Assembly (NCBI GenBank): GCA_003221375.1
Contig: QHRI01000273.1
Coordinates: 1-10,542, forward strand
Direction: 5' to 3'
Source of the DNA: Verrucomicrobiota bacterium
Lineage (GTDB): Bacteria > Verrucomicrobiota > Verrucomicrobiia > Chthoniobacterales > UBA10450
DNA: 10,542 bases
A program made the translations under genes and the position numbers. This document shows positions 1 to 6,197 of the stretch, piece after piece. A model generated the notes under the pieces. The model saw only the letters and a program-made list of their open reading frames with translations. It had not been told where the DNA came from and ran no database searches. Every line of letters begins with the position of its first letter. The stretch's first letter is position 1.

Positions 1-143
1 ACGAATTTCTTCTTCTGCTCGGTATTTTGCAGAGTCATGTCCGGTCTGAGCAGACGGTCGACCAGCTTCTTCTCTTGATCCTGAGCGTGAAGGCAGGAAG
101 AAGCCGCCAGGAGCAGCACTGAAATCGTCAGCAACTTTCCCAC
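1..143 (-). CDS. Partial secreted protein of unknown function, N-terminal 47 residues
   Basis: Only the first 47 codons are inside the window; the gene runs off the left edge. I chose GTG at 143 because an in-frame TGA lies a short way upstream and the reading begins with a typical export signal: a Lys near the N-terminus, a hydrophobic stretch (about residues 4 to 14), then ASSCLHA. Cleavage after LHA by signal peptidase I fits. The Cys at 17 makes a lipoprotein signal possible, but the lipobox is poor (Ala at -3). The mature start is hydrophilic and rich in Lys, Gln and Asp (QDQEKKLVDRLLRP). I do not recognise the family. The evidence that this is a gene is the signal peptide and the open frame; product and length are unknown. 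Confidence 0.5.
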   Translation of the reverse strand, partial: MGKLLTISVLLLAASSCLHAQDQEKKLVDRLLRPDMTLQNTEQKKKF

Positions 144-278
144 AGGGCGAGGCTGCCGAAATCACGATGCGTTTGTAAAGCAAATTTGATCGTGCGCTGA
201 TAGAAACGCAAAACGCCACCCCACCTGAAGCTCGGCTTTTTGTTGTGTTCGATAGTGCCATCAGGAAATAATGGGCGC

Positions 279-392
279 ATGTCTGATCATGTTTACAAGA
301 AGATCGAGGTGGTTGGGTCCTCGCCCAACGGATTTGAAGAGGCGATAAAAAATGCGCTGACACGCGCTGAAAAGTTCACACTGGACGGGTAA
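279..392 (+). pseudogene. Dodecin with central half deleted in frame
   Basis: Dodecins are small flavin-binding proteins of about 65 to 70 residues that form hollow dodecamers and buffer or store riboflavin-type ligands. The first 32 residues here ([16 protein letters not shown] onward to RAEK) match the dodecin N-terminus: first strand plus the single helix. The frame then continues directly with FTLDG and stop, which looks like the normal dodecin C-terminal end (KVGFTL-type). About 32 residues, or 96 bp, seem to be missing, including the segment that carries the flavin-stacking Trp and the second and third strands. The ATG at 279 has an AGGAAA Shine-Dalgarno-like stretch at 263 to 268. The remaining 37-residue peptide cannot form the dodecin fold. 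The family assignment rests on the N-terminus and is strong; the deletion is inferred by comparison with family members from memory. Confidence 0.7.
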
Positions 393-431
393 ATCATCAC
401 CAGCGCGGTGCCAGAGCAAGAGACCTGAGAA

Positions 432-456
432 AGGCGCCCCCCCGCAGCGCGCGCCT
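432..456 (-). terminator. Possible terminator hairpin between convergent genes
   Basis: The arms AGGCGC (432 to 437) and GCGCCT (451 to 456) pair perfectly around a 13-nt loop, in the short space between the dodecin remnant (+) and the DUF883-like gene (-). Read on the minus strand, the hairpin is followed by a short pyrimidine run (TTCTC), so it best fits termination of the minus-strand transcript. The stem is short and the T-run is poor, so this is tentative. Confidence 0.25.
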
Positions 457-462
457 ACGACC

Positions 463-744
463 TCATTTCTCTTCTTGAGCCGCCTGATATAGTTTCGCGG
501 CGCCGTAAATCAAGATCGCTGGCCTTAATGCCGCAACGAGCAACCGAACGAGACCTCCCATGATTCGGACCAGCGGCAATCGATTCAGTATGTAGCCGGC
601 GACAAATGCACACAGAAGCGACTGCGCTGGTTTTTCACGAACATAATCCTCGGTTTCGCTGAGAGCAGTCTCAACCTGTTCTTTCACCCAATGCACTCCG
701 CGTTCCGGGAATTCGGCGGCAACTTCGGCAGATGAGCGGTCCAT
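463..744 (-). CDS. Small DUF883/ElaB-YqjD-like membrane protein
   Basis: A 93-residue protein with an amphipathic, charged N-terminal half (about residues 1 to 40, with ETALSETEDYVREKP) and a hydrophobic C-terminal half. The hydrophobic part has two membrane-spanning candidates (about 42 to 56 and 62 to 81) separated by a short basic stretch, and the protein ends in a charged tail. The pattern of a helical region, then VREKPAQSL and a membrane segment resembles the DUF883 family (ElaB/YqjD), inner-membrane proteins that in E. coli associate with ribosomes in stationary phase. That family usually has one C-terminal anchor, so the match is loose. The gene follows the methyltransferase gene on the same strand after 48 bp and could be co-transcribed with it. 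Confidence 0.6.
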   Translation of the reverse strand: MDRSSAEVAAEFPERGVHWVKEQVETALSETEDYVREKPAQSLLCAFVAGYILNRLPLVRIMGGLVRLLVAALRPAILIYGAAKLYQAAQEEK

Positions 745-792
745 TTCTTTTTATGATTCGGATTCTGATCCTGCCCTGCGCGCATCGAGCTG

Positions 793-1704
793 TCAACGCA
801 ACGTCAGCCAAATCGAACTTGCGCCTGTGCCCAGTGGGAAATCAGGCAGCGGAGGTGATCGATGAACAGTACCGGCGCGTCGTGCCGCCTTGAGACCATA
901 GCGGGCCATGACTTCCAGCGCGTGCTCACGCAATGTGGAGCAATTGGTCGATACCAGAAGATGACTGTTTCGTTCCGTCAGTTCGAGGGAGTCAACGAGT
1001 AATTTTTCGAAGTCGTTCTCAACATGAAAGGTTTTCCCTCCGGGCGAACGCGAAAAAGTTGGCGGATCGAGGATGATGACATCAAATTTCTCGCCCTTAC
1101 GTGCTAACCGCGGCAATACCGTCATCACATCGTCGGCGATGAAGCGATGGTCTATGGTGGGCAGGCTGTTCATTGCAAAATTCTCGCGCCCGCGTGCCAG
1201 AGATTTCTTGGAAAGGTCGATATTGAGAGTCGTTGCTCCGACGTAGGCGGCGCTCACAGAAAATGAGCAGGTATAGGCGAAGCAGTTTAACAGGCGCATC
1301 GGCGCGATGTGGCGAACAAAGCTGCGATTTTCTCTTTGATCGGGAAACAAGCCCACCGAAAAGCCCGCTCCGAAATCGATTCCAAATTTCAAATGTCGCT
1401 CAGTGGCTATGGTCTGTAGATTTTCGGACGCGTTTCCACACATGAGACGCGGCGGGTCGCGTTGCTCGCTTTTTCGGGGGACGAATCGGGCGAAAATGCG
1501 ATCAAATTTGAAAGATATACCATTTGCCCAGTCCTTTAATTCCTGGATAAGTCGCTCGCGAATCAGGACTCGCTTAAACGAGATAAGGATATCGTGCCCG
1601 AAGCGTTCCACCCAGCCCTCCTCCACTGTGCAGAGCCTATGCGCATCCGTTCCCTCGGCTTGGAAGTCGCGAAACAAGCTTGCATCAATCCAGCCAGAAC
1701 TCAT
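793..1704 (-). CDS. RlmI/RlmK-type class I SAM-dependent rRNA methyltransferase
   Basis: A 303-residue protein related to RlmI, which methylates C5 of a cytosine in 23S rRNA. Visible features in order: [11 protein letters not shown] (120 to 130), the segment that precedes the methyltransferase core in this family; the SAM-binding loop [13 protein letters not shown] (138 to 150); an acidic residue after the second strand (NIDLS, D163); IADD (189 to 192); LDPPTF (212 to 217), the substrate-side motif IV; and STNCS (252 to 256), whose C255 fits the catalytic cysteine of C5-cytosine enzymes. The N-terminal region is short compared with E. coli RlmI (about 396 residues), and I see no clear PUA domain, so target specificity is uncertain. 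The protein looks full length for this shorter branch. The gene is divergent from thrB with 95 bp between the starts. Confidence 0.85.
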   Translation of the reverse strand: MSSGWIDASLFRDFQAEGTDAHRLCTVEEGWVERFGHDILISFKRVLIRERLIQELKDWANGISFKFDRIFARFVPRKSEQRDPPRLMCGNASENLQTIATERHLKFGIDFGAGFSVGLFPDQRENRSFVRHIAPMRLLNCFAYTCSFSVSAAYVGATTLNIDLSKKSLARGRENFAMNSLPTIDHRFIADDVMTVLPRLARKGEKFDVIILDPPTFSRSPGGKTFHVENDFEKLLVDSLELTERNSHLLVSTNCSTLREHALEVMARYGLKAARRAGTVHRSPPLPDFPLGTGASSIWLTLR

Positions 1705-1760
1705 TTTCGTCGGCCGTGTCCACGGACATACTTCCGAATCGGCGTGACTTAACGGATCGG

Positions 1761-1789
1761 TTGCCGCTGACGCGGGGCGTCGCTACACT
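1761..1789 (+). promoter_or_regulatory. Candidate sigma70-type promoter for thrB, with palindrome in spacer
   Basis: TTGCCG (1761 to 1766) and TACACT (1784 to 1789) are separated by exactly 17 bp and each matches four of six consensus positions. The spacer holds the inverted repeat GACGC-GGG-GCGTC (1769 to 1781), a possible operator. Initiation about seven bases after the -10 box would fall only 3 to 4 nt before the thrB ATG at 1800, giving an almost leaderless mRNA, which agrees with the lack of a Shine-Dalgarno sequence there. This is pattern matching only. Confidence 0.35.
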
Positions 1790-1799
1790 CCGTCTCCGA

Positions 1800-2607
1800 A
1801 TGCAGCAAGTTACCGTTCGCGTTCCGGCAAGCACCTCGAATCTCGGTCCCGGTTTCGATTGTCTTGGTGTCGCACTGCGCATTTATAACAGCGTGACAGT
1901 TACCAGCGGTCGATTGCCCCAACAGCCTCATCCGCCAATCGTTTCACAGGCGGCCGACCGGTTTTTCAAACAGGCGCGTCGCCGGGCGTTTCCATTTCGA
2001 TACGCTCAATCAGCTCAGTGGCGGTCCGCTCGACCGCCTTACGATTTTCCAGTTGTGCGCGGACTTGGAAGGTCATCCTGATAATGCTGCGCCGGCGAGC
2101 TTCGGGGGTTTTACTGTGGTGTTGGGTTCGAGACAGCGCGGCGTTGCTGTTTTTCAGCGCTTCGAGGTTTCGGCTCGGCCTTATTTCGTCCTCTTGATTC
2201 CTGACTTCGAAATCAAAACGTCGCTAGCCAGACGAATCTTACCTTCCAAAATTTCGCGTTTAGCAGCGGTAGAGAATTGTGCAAACGCCTGCACGATCAC
2301 TGCCGCTTTTGCTTCGAAAGATTACGAAAAACTGCGCGGCGCTTTTGCCGATCATGTTCATCAACCATTTCGCGGAAAACTGATTTCATTTCTTCCACGG
2401 GTCATCGCGGAGGCCGAAAAAGCAGGTGCGCTTGGCGCTTTCCTTAGCGGCAGTGGCTCGACAATATGCGCCATCACGTTGCAACACCCAGATCGGATTG
2501 CTGCAGCCATGAAGCACGCCGCTCGATCTTCGTTGTCGGGGACAATCGTCACGCGCGCCAACAACGAAGGCGCGCATGTTATCCGATCACAGATTACTGA
2601 TCACTGA
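1800..2607 (+). pseudogene. thrB: Homoserine kinase, disrupted by internal deletion and frameshift
   Basis: ThrB phosphorylates homoserine with ATP in threonine synthesis and belongs to the GHMP kinase superfamily. The 5' part (1800 to about 1997) reads [20 protein letters not shown], the ThrB N-terminus with GHMP motif 1, up to RRRAFPF. The 3' part is in another frame (from about 1999) and reads [14 protein letters not shown], then [15 protein letters not shown], and later the C-terminal GHMP motif 3 (GAFLSGSGST). The block between them, about 27 to 28 residues in family members, is absent. It normally holds motif 2 (PxxRGLGSSA), the phosphate-binding loop. The frame change means the lost length is 3n+2, roughly 80 or 83 bp. 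The first frame stops at 2081. A protein started downstream would lack both motifs 1 and 2, so no active kinase is expected. Stop TGA 2605 to 2607, 12 bp before lpxK. Confidence 0.85.
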
Positions 2608-2619
2608 TTACCGTTTACC
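2585..2619 (+). repeat. Five-unit 7-bp tandem array (GATYACN type) ending at the lpxK ATG
   Basis: Five imperfect heptamers in perfect 7-bp register: GATCACA, GATTACT, GATCACT, GATTACC, GTTTACC. The last unit ends at 2619, directly abutting the lpxK start codon at 2620. The array also contains the final codons and stop of thrB, so that the ThrB reading ends in SQITDH. There is no Shine-Dalgarno sequence for lpxK here. Confidence 0.8.
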
Positions 2620-3810
2620 ATGGGCCGGCGGCTTGAAAATCTGGAACAGTTTGGAATCGACGTTGTGCTCGAACGCCGCCACGGTGTTCGAGCCTCTATT
2701 TTGCGGGGAATCCTCTACGCGCTTTCATTCGCCTACGATCGGCTCGTGCAACTCCGGCTTTATTTTTATCGCAAACGAATTTTGCGTGAACACGCGCTTG
2801 GCGTTCTCGTGATTAGCGTGGGCAACCTGACTGTTGGAGGCACGGGCAAGACACCGATCGTAGAAAAGATCGCTCGCGCGCTGCAAACAGGCGGGCGCCG
2901 GGTGGCGATTTTGAGTCGCGGTTACAAAAGCGTGCCGCGCAAACGAAGCTTACTAAATCGGCTCTACAACAGAAATCCCGATCCTCCACGGATTGTCTCA
3001 GACGGTACGTCGCTGTTGCTGGATTCGCGTACCGCTGGTGATGAGCCGTATATGCTGGCGGACAACCTGAAGAATGTCATCGTCCTCGTGGACAAAGATC
3101 GCGTCAAAAGTGGCCTGCTCGCCATCGACAAATGGAAAGTCGATACGCTCCTTCTGGACGACGGGCTGCAGTATCTTCATCTCAAACATCGGCTGGATAT
3201 CGTCCTTGTGGATCGGCAAGCCCCGTTTGGTAATGAATTCCTTCTTCCTCGAGGCACTCTGCGCGAGGCGCCACGAAATCTGAGACGCGCCAGCTACATC
3301 TTCATCACAAAGAGCACCGGGGAACCAAATGACGCCCTCGTGAAACGGATTCGGCGTTACAATCGAACGGCCGAGATCATCGAATGTGCGCATAGGCCGC
3401 TCTATCTCCAAAATATCTTCACCGGGGAAAAAGCGCCGCTGGAACGCTTACGTGACGCGTTCATCGGGTCAATCAGCGCCATCGCCGCGCCGGAAAGCTT
3501 CGAAGCCGCATTGGGAAAACTCGGCGCGCATGTCGATCTGGCCATGCGTTACATCGACCATCACTACTATTCCGAAGCGGAGCTAATCAGCTTCATCAAG
3601 CGTTGCGTTCGGCGCGACTTGGAGATGATTGTGACAACAGAAAAAGATTCGGTGCGCATGCCACGTTTGCCTGAGGCTGAAATGAAGGTGCCCATTTATT
3701 TCCTGCGGGTGGAAATTGAGATCCTCAGCGGCCATGAAAGCTGGGAGCATTGCGTGGCGCGTATTTGCAAACCACAACCTTTGCTCCCGCCCGAGCGGTT
3801 CTTTGCATGA
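2620..3810 (+). CDS. lpxK: Tetraacyldisaccharide 4'-kinase LpxK
   Basis: LpxK uses ATP to phosphorylate the 4' position of the lipid A disaccharide at the cytoplasmic face of the inner membrane, giving lipid IVA. The 396-residue protein looks complete. The N-terminal region has a hydrophobic/amphipathic membrane-binding segment (about 25 to 50). Then come [16 protein letters not shown] (64 to 79) with the Walker A loop, ILSRGYKS (97 to 104), GDEPYMLA (140 to 147), LLDDGLQ (178 to 184), RGTLREAP (211 to 218), [10 protein letters not shown] (313 to 322), carrying the conserved His pair near the active site, and TTEKDSVRM (339 to 347). It is somewhat longer than the common 310 to 350 residues, mostly through a longer N-terminus and tail. 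It lies 12 bp after the broken thrB and is the clearest intact housekeeping gene in the window. Confidence 0.96.
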   Translation: MGRRLENLEQFGIDVVLERRHGVRASILRGILYALSFAYDRLVQLRLYFYRKRILREHALGVLVISVGNLTVGGTGKTPIVEKIARALQTGGRRVAILSRGYKSVPRKRSLLNRLYNRNPDPPRIVSDGTSLLLDSRTAGDEPYMLADNLKNVIVLVDKDRVKSGLLAIDKWKVDTLLLDDGLQYLHLKHRLDIVLVDRQAPFGNEFLLPRGTLREAPRNLRRASYIFITKSTGEPNDALVKRIRRYNRTAEIIECAHRPLYLQNIFTGEKAPLERLRDAFIGSISAIAAPESFEAALGKLGAHVDLAMRYIDHHYYSEAELISFIKRCVRRDLEMIVTTEKDSVRMPRLPEAEMKVPIYFLRVEIEILSGHESWEHCVARICKPQPLLPPERFFA

Positions 3811-3825
3811 CCATTTGCTCAATTC

Positions 3826-3860
3826 AGCGTTGGACGTTGGGCGTTGAGCGTTGAACGTTC
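3826..3860 (+). repeat. Five-unit 7-bp tandem array (NRCGTTG type) before the LigD-Pol gene
   Basis: Five imperfect heptamers in perfect register: AGCGTTG, GACGTTG, GGCGTTG, AGCGTTG, AACGTTC. The array occupies most of the 59-bp gap between lpxK and the polymerase-domain gene and ends 9 bp before the ATG at 3870. On the minus strand it gives CAACGCT/CAACGTC-type repeats that translate to NAQRPTSNAE-like peptides. From memory, these turn up as spurious ORFs in many environmental genomes, so it is probably a dispersed family. Confidence 0.8.
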
Positions 3861-3869
3861 CTTTCACCG

Positions 3870-4787
3870 ATGCCTCAGAAAGCCGAGCTAGTCGTCGACG
3901 ATCGCAAGATTCAAGTATCTAATCTCGACAAGGTCCTTTATCCCAAAGCCGGTTTCGCGAAAGGCCAGGTGATCGATTACTACATCCGCATCGCGCCAGT
4001 CCTTTTGCCGCATCTAAAGGATCGTCCACTGACCATGAAACGGTACCCCGACGGTGTGGAGGGTGAATTTTTCTACGAAAAGAATTGTCCATCGCATCGA
4101 CCCAAGTGGGTGCAGACGGCAAAGGTGTGGAGTGAAGGCAACCAGCGGACAATGAATTATTGCCTCGCGAACGATCTGCCGACGCTTGTGTGGGCGGCGA
4201 ATCTTGCCGACCTCGAGCTGCACACCTCCCTCTCTCGCAAAGACAATCTCGACTGCCCAACCATGATGGTCTTCGATCTCGATCCCGGTCCTCCCGCCGA
4301 CATCATCCAGTGCTGCCAGGTGGGCCTGTGGCTTCGCGATTTGTTAGCCAAAATGAAACTAAAATCGTTCGCAAAAACGAGCGGATCGAAAGGTCTGCAG
4401 GTCTACGTGCCCTTGAATACGTCGGTCACCTACGATCAAACCAAGGATTTGTCGCGCTCCCTCGCGCAATATCTGGAGCGCGAACATGCGGATTTGGTCA
4501 CCTCGAACATGTCCAAGGCGGTGCGCAAAGGCAAAGTGTTCGTCGATTGGAGCCAGAATGATGAACATAAGACCACCATCTGTGTTTATTCACTCCGCGC
4601 CAGGGATGAACCGACCGTTTCAACTCCGGTTACCTGGAACGAAGTCGAAAAATGCCTGAAAAAGAAAAACACCGGGCTGTTGAAATTCCGGTCCGACCAA
4701 GCTCTCGTCCGCGTTGAAAAACTCGGCGATCTCTTCGAGCCGGTCGAGAAACTGAAACAAAAACTGCCGAAGAAGTGGAATACTTAA
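3870..4787 (+). CDS. ligD: Stand-alone LigD-type polymerase/primase domain protein
   Basis: A 305-residue member of the archaeo-eukaryotic primase family as found in the polymerase module of bacterial LigD, which adds nucleotides at broken ends during Ku-dependent end joining. Seen in order: SNLDKVLYPK (17 to 26), LTMKRYPDG (54 to 62), ADLELH (113 to 118) with the conserved His, MVFDLDPG (133 to 140) with the catalytic pair D136 and D138, KTSGSKGLQVYVP (169 to 181), and GKVFVDWSQN (221 to 230) with the third metal-binding Asp, D226. The second active-site His known from Pseudomonas LigD (in GKGLH) is Gln177 here; from memory this Gln also occurs in many single-domain homologues. There is no ligase or phosphoesterase domain in this ORF, and no Ku gene in the window. 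A Ku partner and a separate ligase may lie elsewhere. Confidence 0.9.
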   Translation: MPQKAELVVDDRKIQVSNLDKVLYPKAGFAKGQVIDYYIRIAPVLLPHLKDRPLTMKRYPDGVEGEFFYEKNCPSHRPKWVQTAKVWSEGNQRTMNYCLANDLPTLVWAANLADLELHTSLSRKDNLDCPTMMVFDLDPGPPADIIQCCQVGLWLRDLLAKMKLKSFAKTSGSKGLQVYVPLNTSVTYDQTKDLSRSLAQYLEREHADLVTSNMSKAVRKGKVFVDWSQNDEHKTTICVYSLRARDEPTVSTPVTWNEVEKCLKKKNTGLLKFRSDQALVRVEKLGDLFEPVEKLKQKLPKKWNT

Positions 4788-4814
4788 GATTCAGACGAAA
4801 GACAATTATTGAGC

Positions 4815-5072
4815 ATGAACAACCAAATATGGTTCGATGCGATTGGATGGGTGGGAGCAATCCTCCTGTTAGTGGCTTACGCAATGATTTCCTCCAAGAA
4901 ATTGGAAGCAGACTCAACTGCTTATCAACTCCTCAACATCATCGGCAGCCTTTTCCTGGTTGCTAACACGATCTTTTATCGTGAAAATTTCTGCGTATGC
5001 GTAAAGCGAATCTCAAAGACATTCCAGAGCGGGAACGCAAATCGCCGAAGGGAAAGTTTGGGCGATTTATGA
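4815..5072 (+). pseudogene. CBU_0592-like small membrane protein, 3' end lost
   Basis: From ATG 4815 the first 56 residues (FDAIGWVGAILLLVAYAMIS, then LEADSTAYQLLNIIGSLFLV and NTIFYR) resemble the CBU_0592-type family. These are small proteins of about 80 to 90 residues with paired hydrophobic segments (here about 9 to 25 and 38 to 55) and a further C-terminal membrane segment. After residue 56 the similarity ends. The frame runs through a few codons and then through the start of the next gene in the wrong frame, giving an Arg/Lys-rich tail with no membrane segment before the stop at 5070. The final helix is therefore missing and no true intergenic space remains before the cupin ATG at 4997. 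A deletion of the 3' end is the likely cause. There is no evident Shine-Dalgarno sequence; it starts 27 bp after the polymerase gene. Confidence 0.6.
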
Positions 5073-5497
5073 AACATGTTTCCGTCGCGCTTGGGCGCGA
5101 ACCGGAGTCGCTCGATCTGTCGAAGCGGCACCCGTTTGATCTGACCCTGGTGCGAATTCCCAAAGGGAAATTTCTTTGTCCTTATCACGCGCATGCGGCT
5201 GAGTCGGAGCTTTATCTCGTTGTTTTTGGGCGTGGCAACGTGCGCGATAAGGATGGGATAACTGAAGTTGGACCGGGCGACGCATTTTTCTTTCAGCCAG
5301 GCGAGGCGCATCAGCTTTGGAATGCGGGCGATGAGGACTTTGTTTATTACGTGATCGCCGATAATCCGCGCAGCGGCGGCACGACCGGTGATTCCTGCTA
5401 TTACCCCGACAGCGTCAAATGGGCGGTGACGAGAGACGGGCGGGACGAAGTCGTCGTGAAAGGGACAGAGACTGACTATTTCGATGGCGAAGAATGA
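4997..5497 (+). CDS. Cupin-fold protein, first copy of a tandem pair
   Basis: A 166-residue single-domain cupin. The metal-binding set is intact: PYHAHAAESELY (62 to 73) gives H64, H66 and E71, and PGEAHQLWN (101 to 109) gives H105. A 50-residue N-terminal extension contains SVALGREPESLDLSKRHPFD, and a conserved tail ends in TETDYFDGEE. Both are shared with the next gene: by hand count about 108 of roughly 162 aligned positions are identical. The substrate is unknown; cupins include dioxygenases, isomerases and non-enzymatic sensors. The 5' end overlaps the out-of-frame tail of the clipped CBU_0592-like gene, and no Shine-Dalgarno sequence is visible before ATG 4997. The native upstream region may have been lost with the deletion there. 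Confidence 0.85.
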   Translation: MRKANLKDIPERERKSPKGKFGRFMKHVSVALGREPESLDLSKRHPFDLTLVRIPKGKFLCPYHAHAAESELYLVVFGRGNVRDKDGITEVGPGDAFFFQPGEAHQLWNAGDEDFVYYVIADNPRSGGTTGDSCYYPDSVKWAVTRDGRDEVVVKGTETDYFDGEE

Positions 5498-5506
5498 ACC
5501 TCTTCG

Positions 5507-5528
5507 GTAGCGACACGCCCGCCACTAC
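5507..5528 (+). repeat. Short imperfect hairpin between the two cupin paralogues
   Basis: In the 43-bp gap, GTAGCGAC (5507 to 5514) and GCCACTAC (5521 to 5528) can pair at six of eight positions around the loop ACGCCC. It has no T-run. It could be a small dispersed palindrome or an RNA hairpin between the two cupin genes; low confidence. Confidence 0.3.
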
Positions 5529-5540
5529 AGCGACTTAGTT

Positions 5541-6029
5541 ATGCGCAAAGTAAATCTAAACGAGATCAAAGAAGCGAACTGGCAATCGCCGGGCGGAAAA
5601 TACGCCGTGTCGTTCAAGGGAATTTCGGAAGCACTCGGACGCGAACCGAGCTCGCTCGATTTGTCGAAACGTCATCCATTTGATCTGGAGTGGAATCGAG
5701 TGCCCCCAGGAAAACCAGCTTTTCCCTATCACGCACATTCGGCGCAGTGGGAGCTCTATTTGGTCGTCTCTGGAAAGGGAAACGTTCGTCACAAGGATGG
5801 TATAACCGAAGTCGTGCCCGGAGACGCATTCATTTTCGGCCCCGACGAACCGCATCAACTGATTAACTCTGGCCAAGAAGACTTCATTTATTATGTGATT
5901 GCGGACAATCCAATTGGCGAGTCGAGTTACTATCCCGACAGTGGCAAGTGGAAGGTAAACAAGTCGTCTGCCAAGGATCGAGTGGTTTTGAAGGGAAAAG
6001 AGACTGATTATTTCGACGGCGAAGAGTGA
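5541..6029 (+). CDS. Cupin-fold protein, second copy of a tandem pair
   Basis: A 162-residue paralogue of the preceding protein with the same domain order and the same residue numbers for the metal site: H64, H66 and E71 in PYHAHSAQWELY (62 to 73) and H105 in DEPHQLIN (102 to 109). Differences concentrate at residues 11 to 30, at 50 to 62 and in the loop after ADNP (residue 124), where this copy is four residues shorter. The pocket-side residues next to the metal motifs also differ (W70 for S70, I108 for W108), so the two copies may bind different ligands. The start at ATG 5541 is supported by alignment with copy 1 (both begin MRK-NL); no Shine-Dalgarno sequence is seen. A repeat element follows the stop. 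Confidence 0.87.
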   Translation: MRKVNLNEIKEANWQSPGGKYAVSFKGISEALGREPSSLDLSKRHPFDLEWNRVPPGKPAFPYHAHSAQWELYLVVSGKGNVRHKDGITEVVPGDAFIFGPDEPHQLINSGQEDFIYYVIADNPIGESSYYPDSGKWKVNKSSAKDRVVLKGKETDYFDGEE

Positions 6030-6033
6030 TAAT

Positions 6034-6123
6034 TGTCATGTCGAGCGGAGTCGAGACATCTCTCGATGCACTCTGATATCCAAAATTAATCCAGAGGTTC
6101 CTCGACTTTTGCTCCGAATGACA
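6034..6123. repeat. 90-bp inverted-repeat element (REP/MITE-like)
   Basis: Two arms of about 30 bp (6034 to 6063 and 6094 to 6123) flank a 30-bp spacer. The left arm starts TGTCATGTCGAGCGGAGTCG; the right arm read on the minus strand starts TGTCATTCGGAGCAAAAGTC. About 21 of 30 positions agree between the arms, including the ends (TGTCAT) and an AGTCGAG core. It lies between cupin genes 2 and 3. The TGTCAT...GAGC...GTCGA...CTC pattern is, from memory, a common kind of dispersed intergenic repeat in environmental bacteria. It contains no ORF. Confidence 0.65.
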
Positions 6124-6197
6124 GAGAAGCGAGTGCCGAAGTAAAGTGTGAAGGAGATTCTTTGCCCGTGAGCTGCTCCGTAACCAAATTATAACCA

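Noticed and set aside
222..245. AAGCTCGGCTTTTT near 228 to 241 as a terminator.
   Set aside because: It looks like the right half of a terminator, but no complementary AAAAGCCGAGCTT-type arm lies upstream.
2043..2081. The out-of-frame continuation of the thrB 5' part spells [10 protein letters not shown], resembling GHMP motif 2.
   Set aside because: The same bases in the other frame encode [13 protein letters not shown], which is clear ThrB sequence continuing to the end of the gene. The motif-like string ends at a stop two codons later, so it is a coincidence and not a restored ATP loop.
2998..3411. Long minus-strand ORF (137 codons) inside lpxK.
   Set aside because: It lies wholly antisense to conserved LpxK motifs and shows no recognisable domain.
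3583..3867. Minus-strand 94-codon ORF over the end of lpxK, starting with NAQRPTSNAE-like peptide.
   Set aside because: Its N-terminal part is translation of the heptamer array and the rest is antisense to lpxK; no family features.
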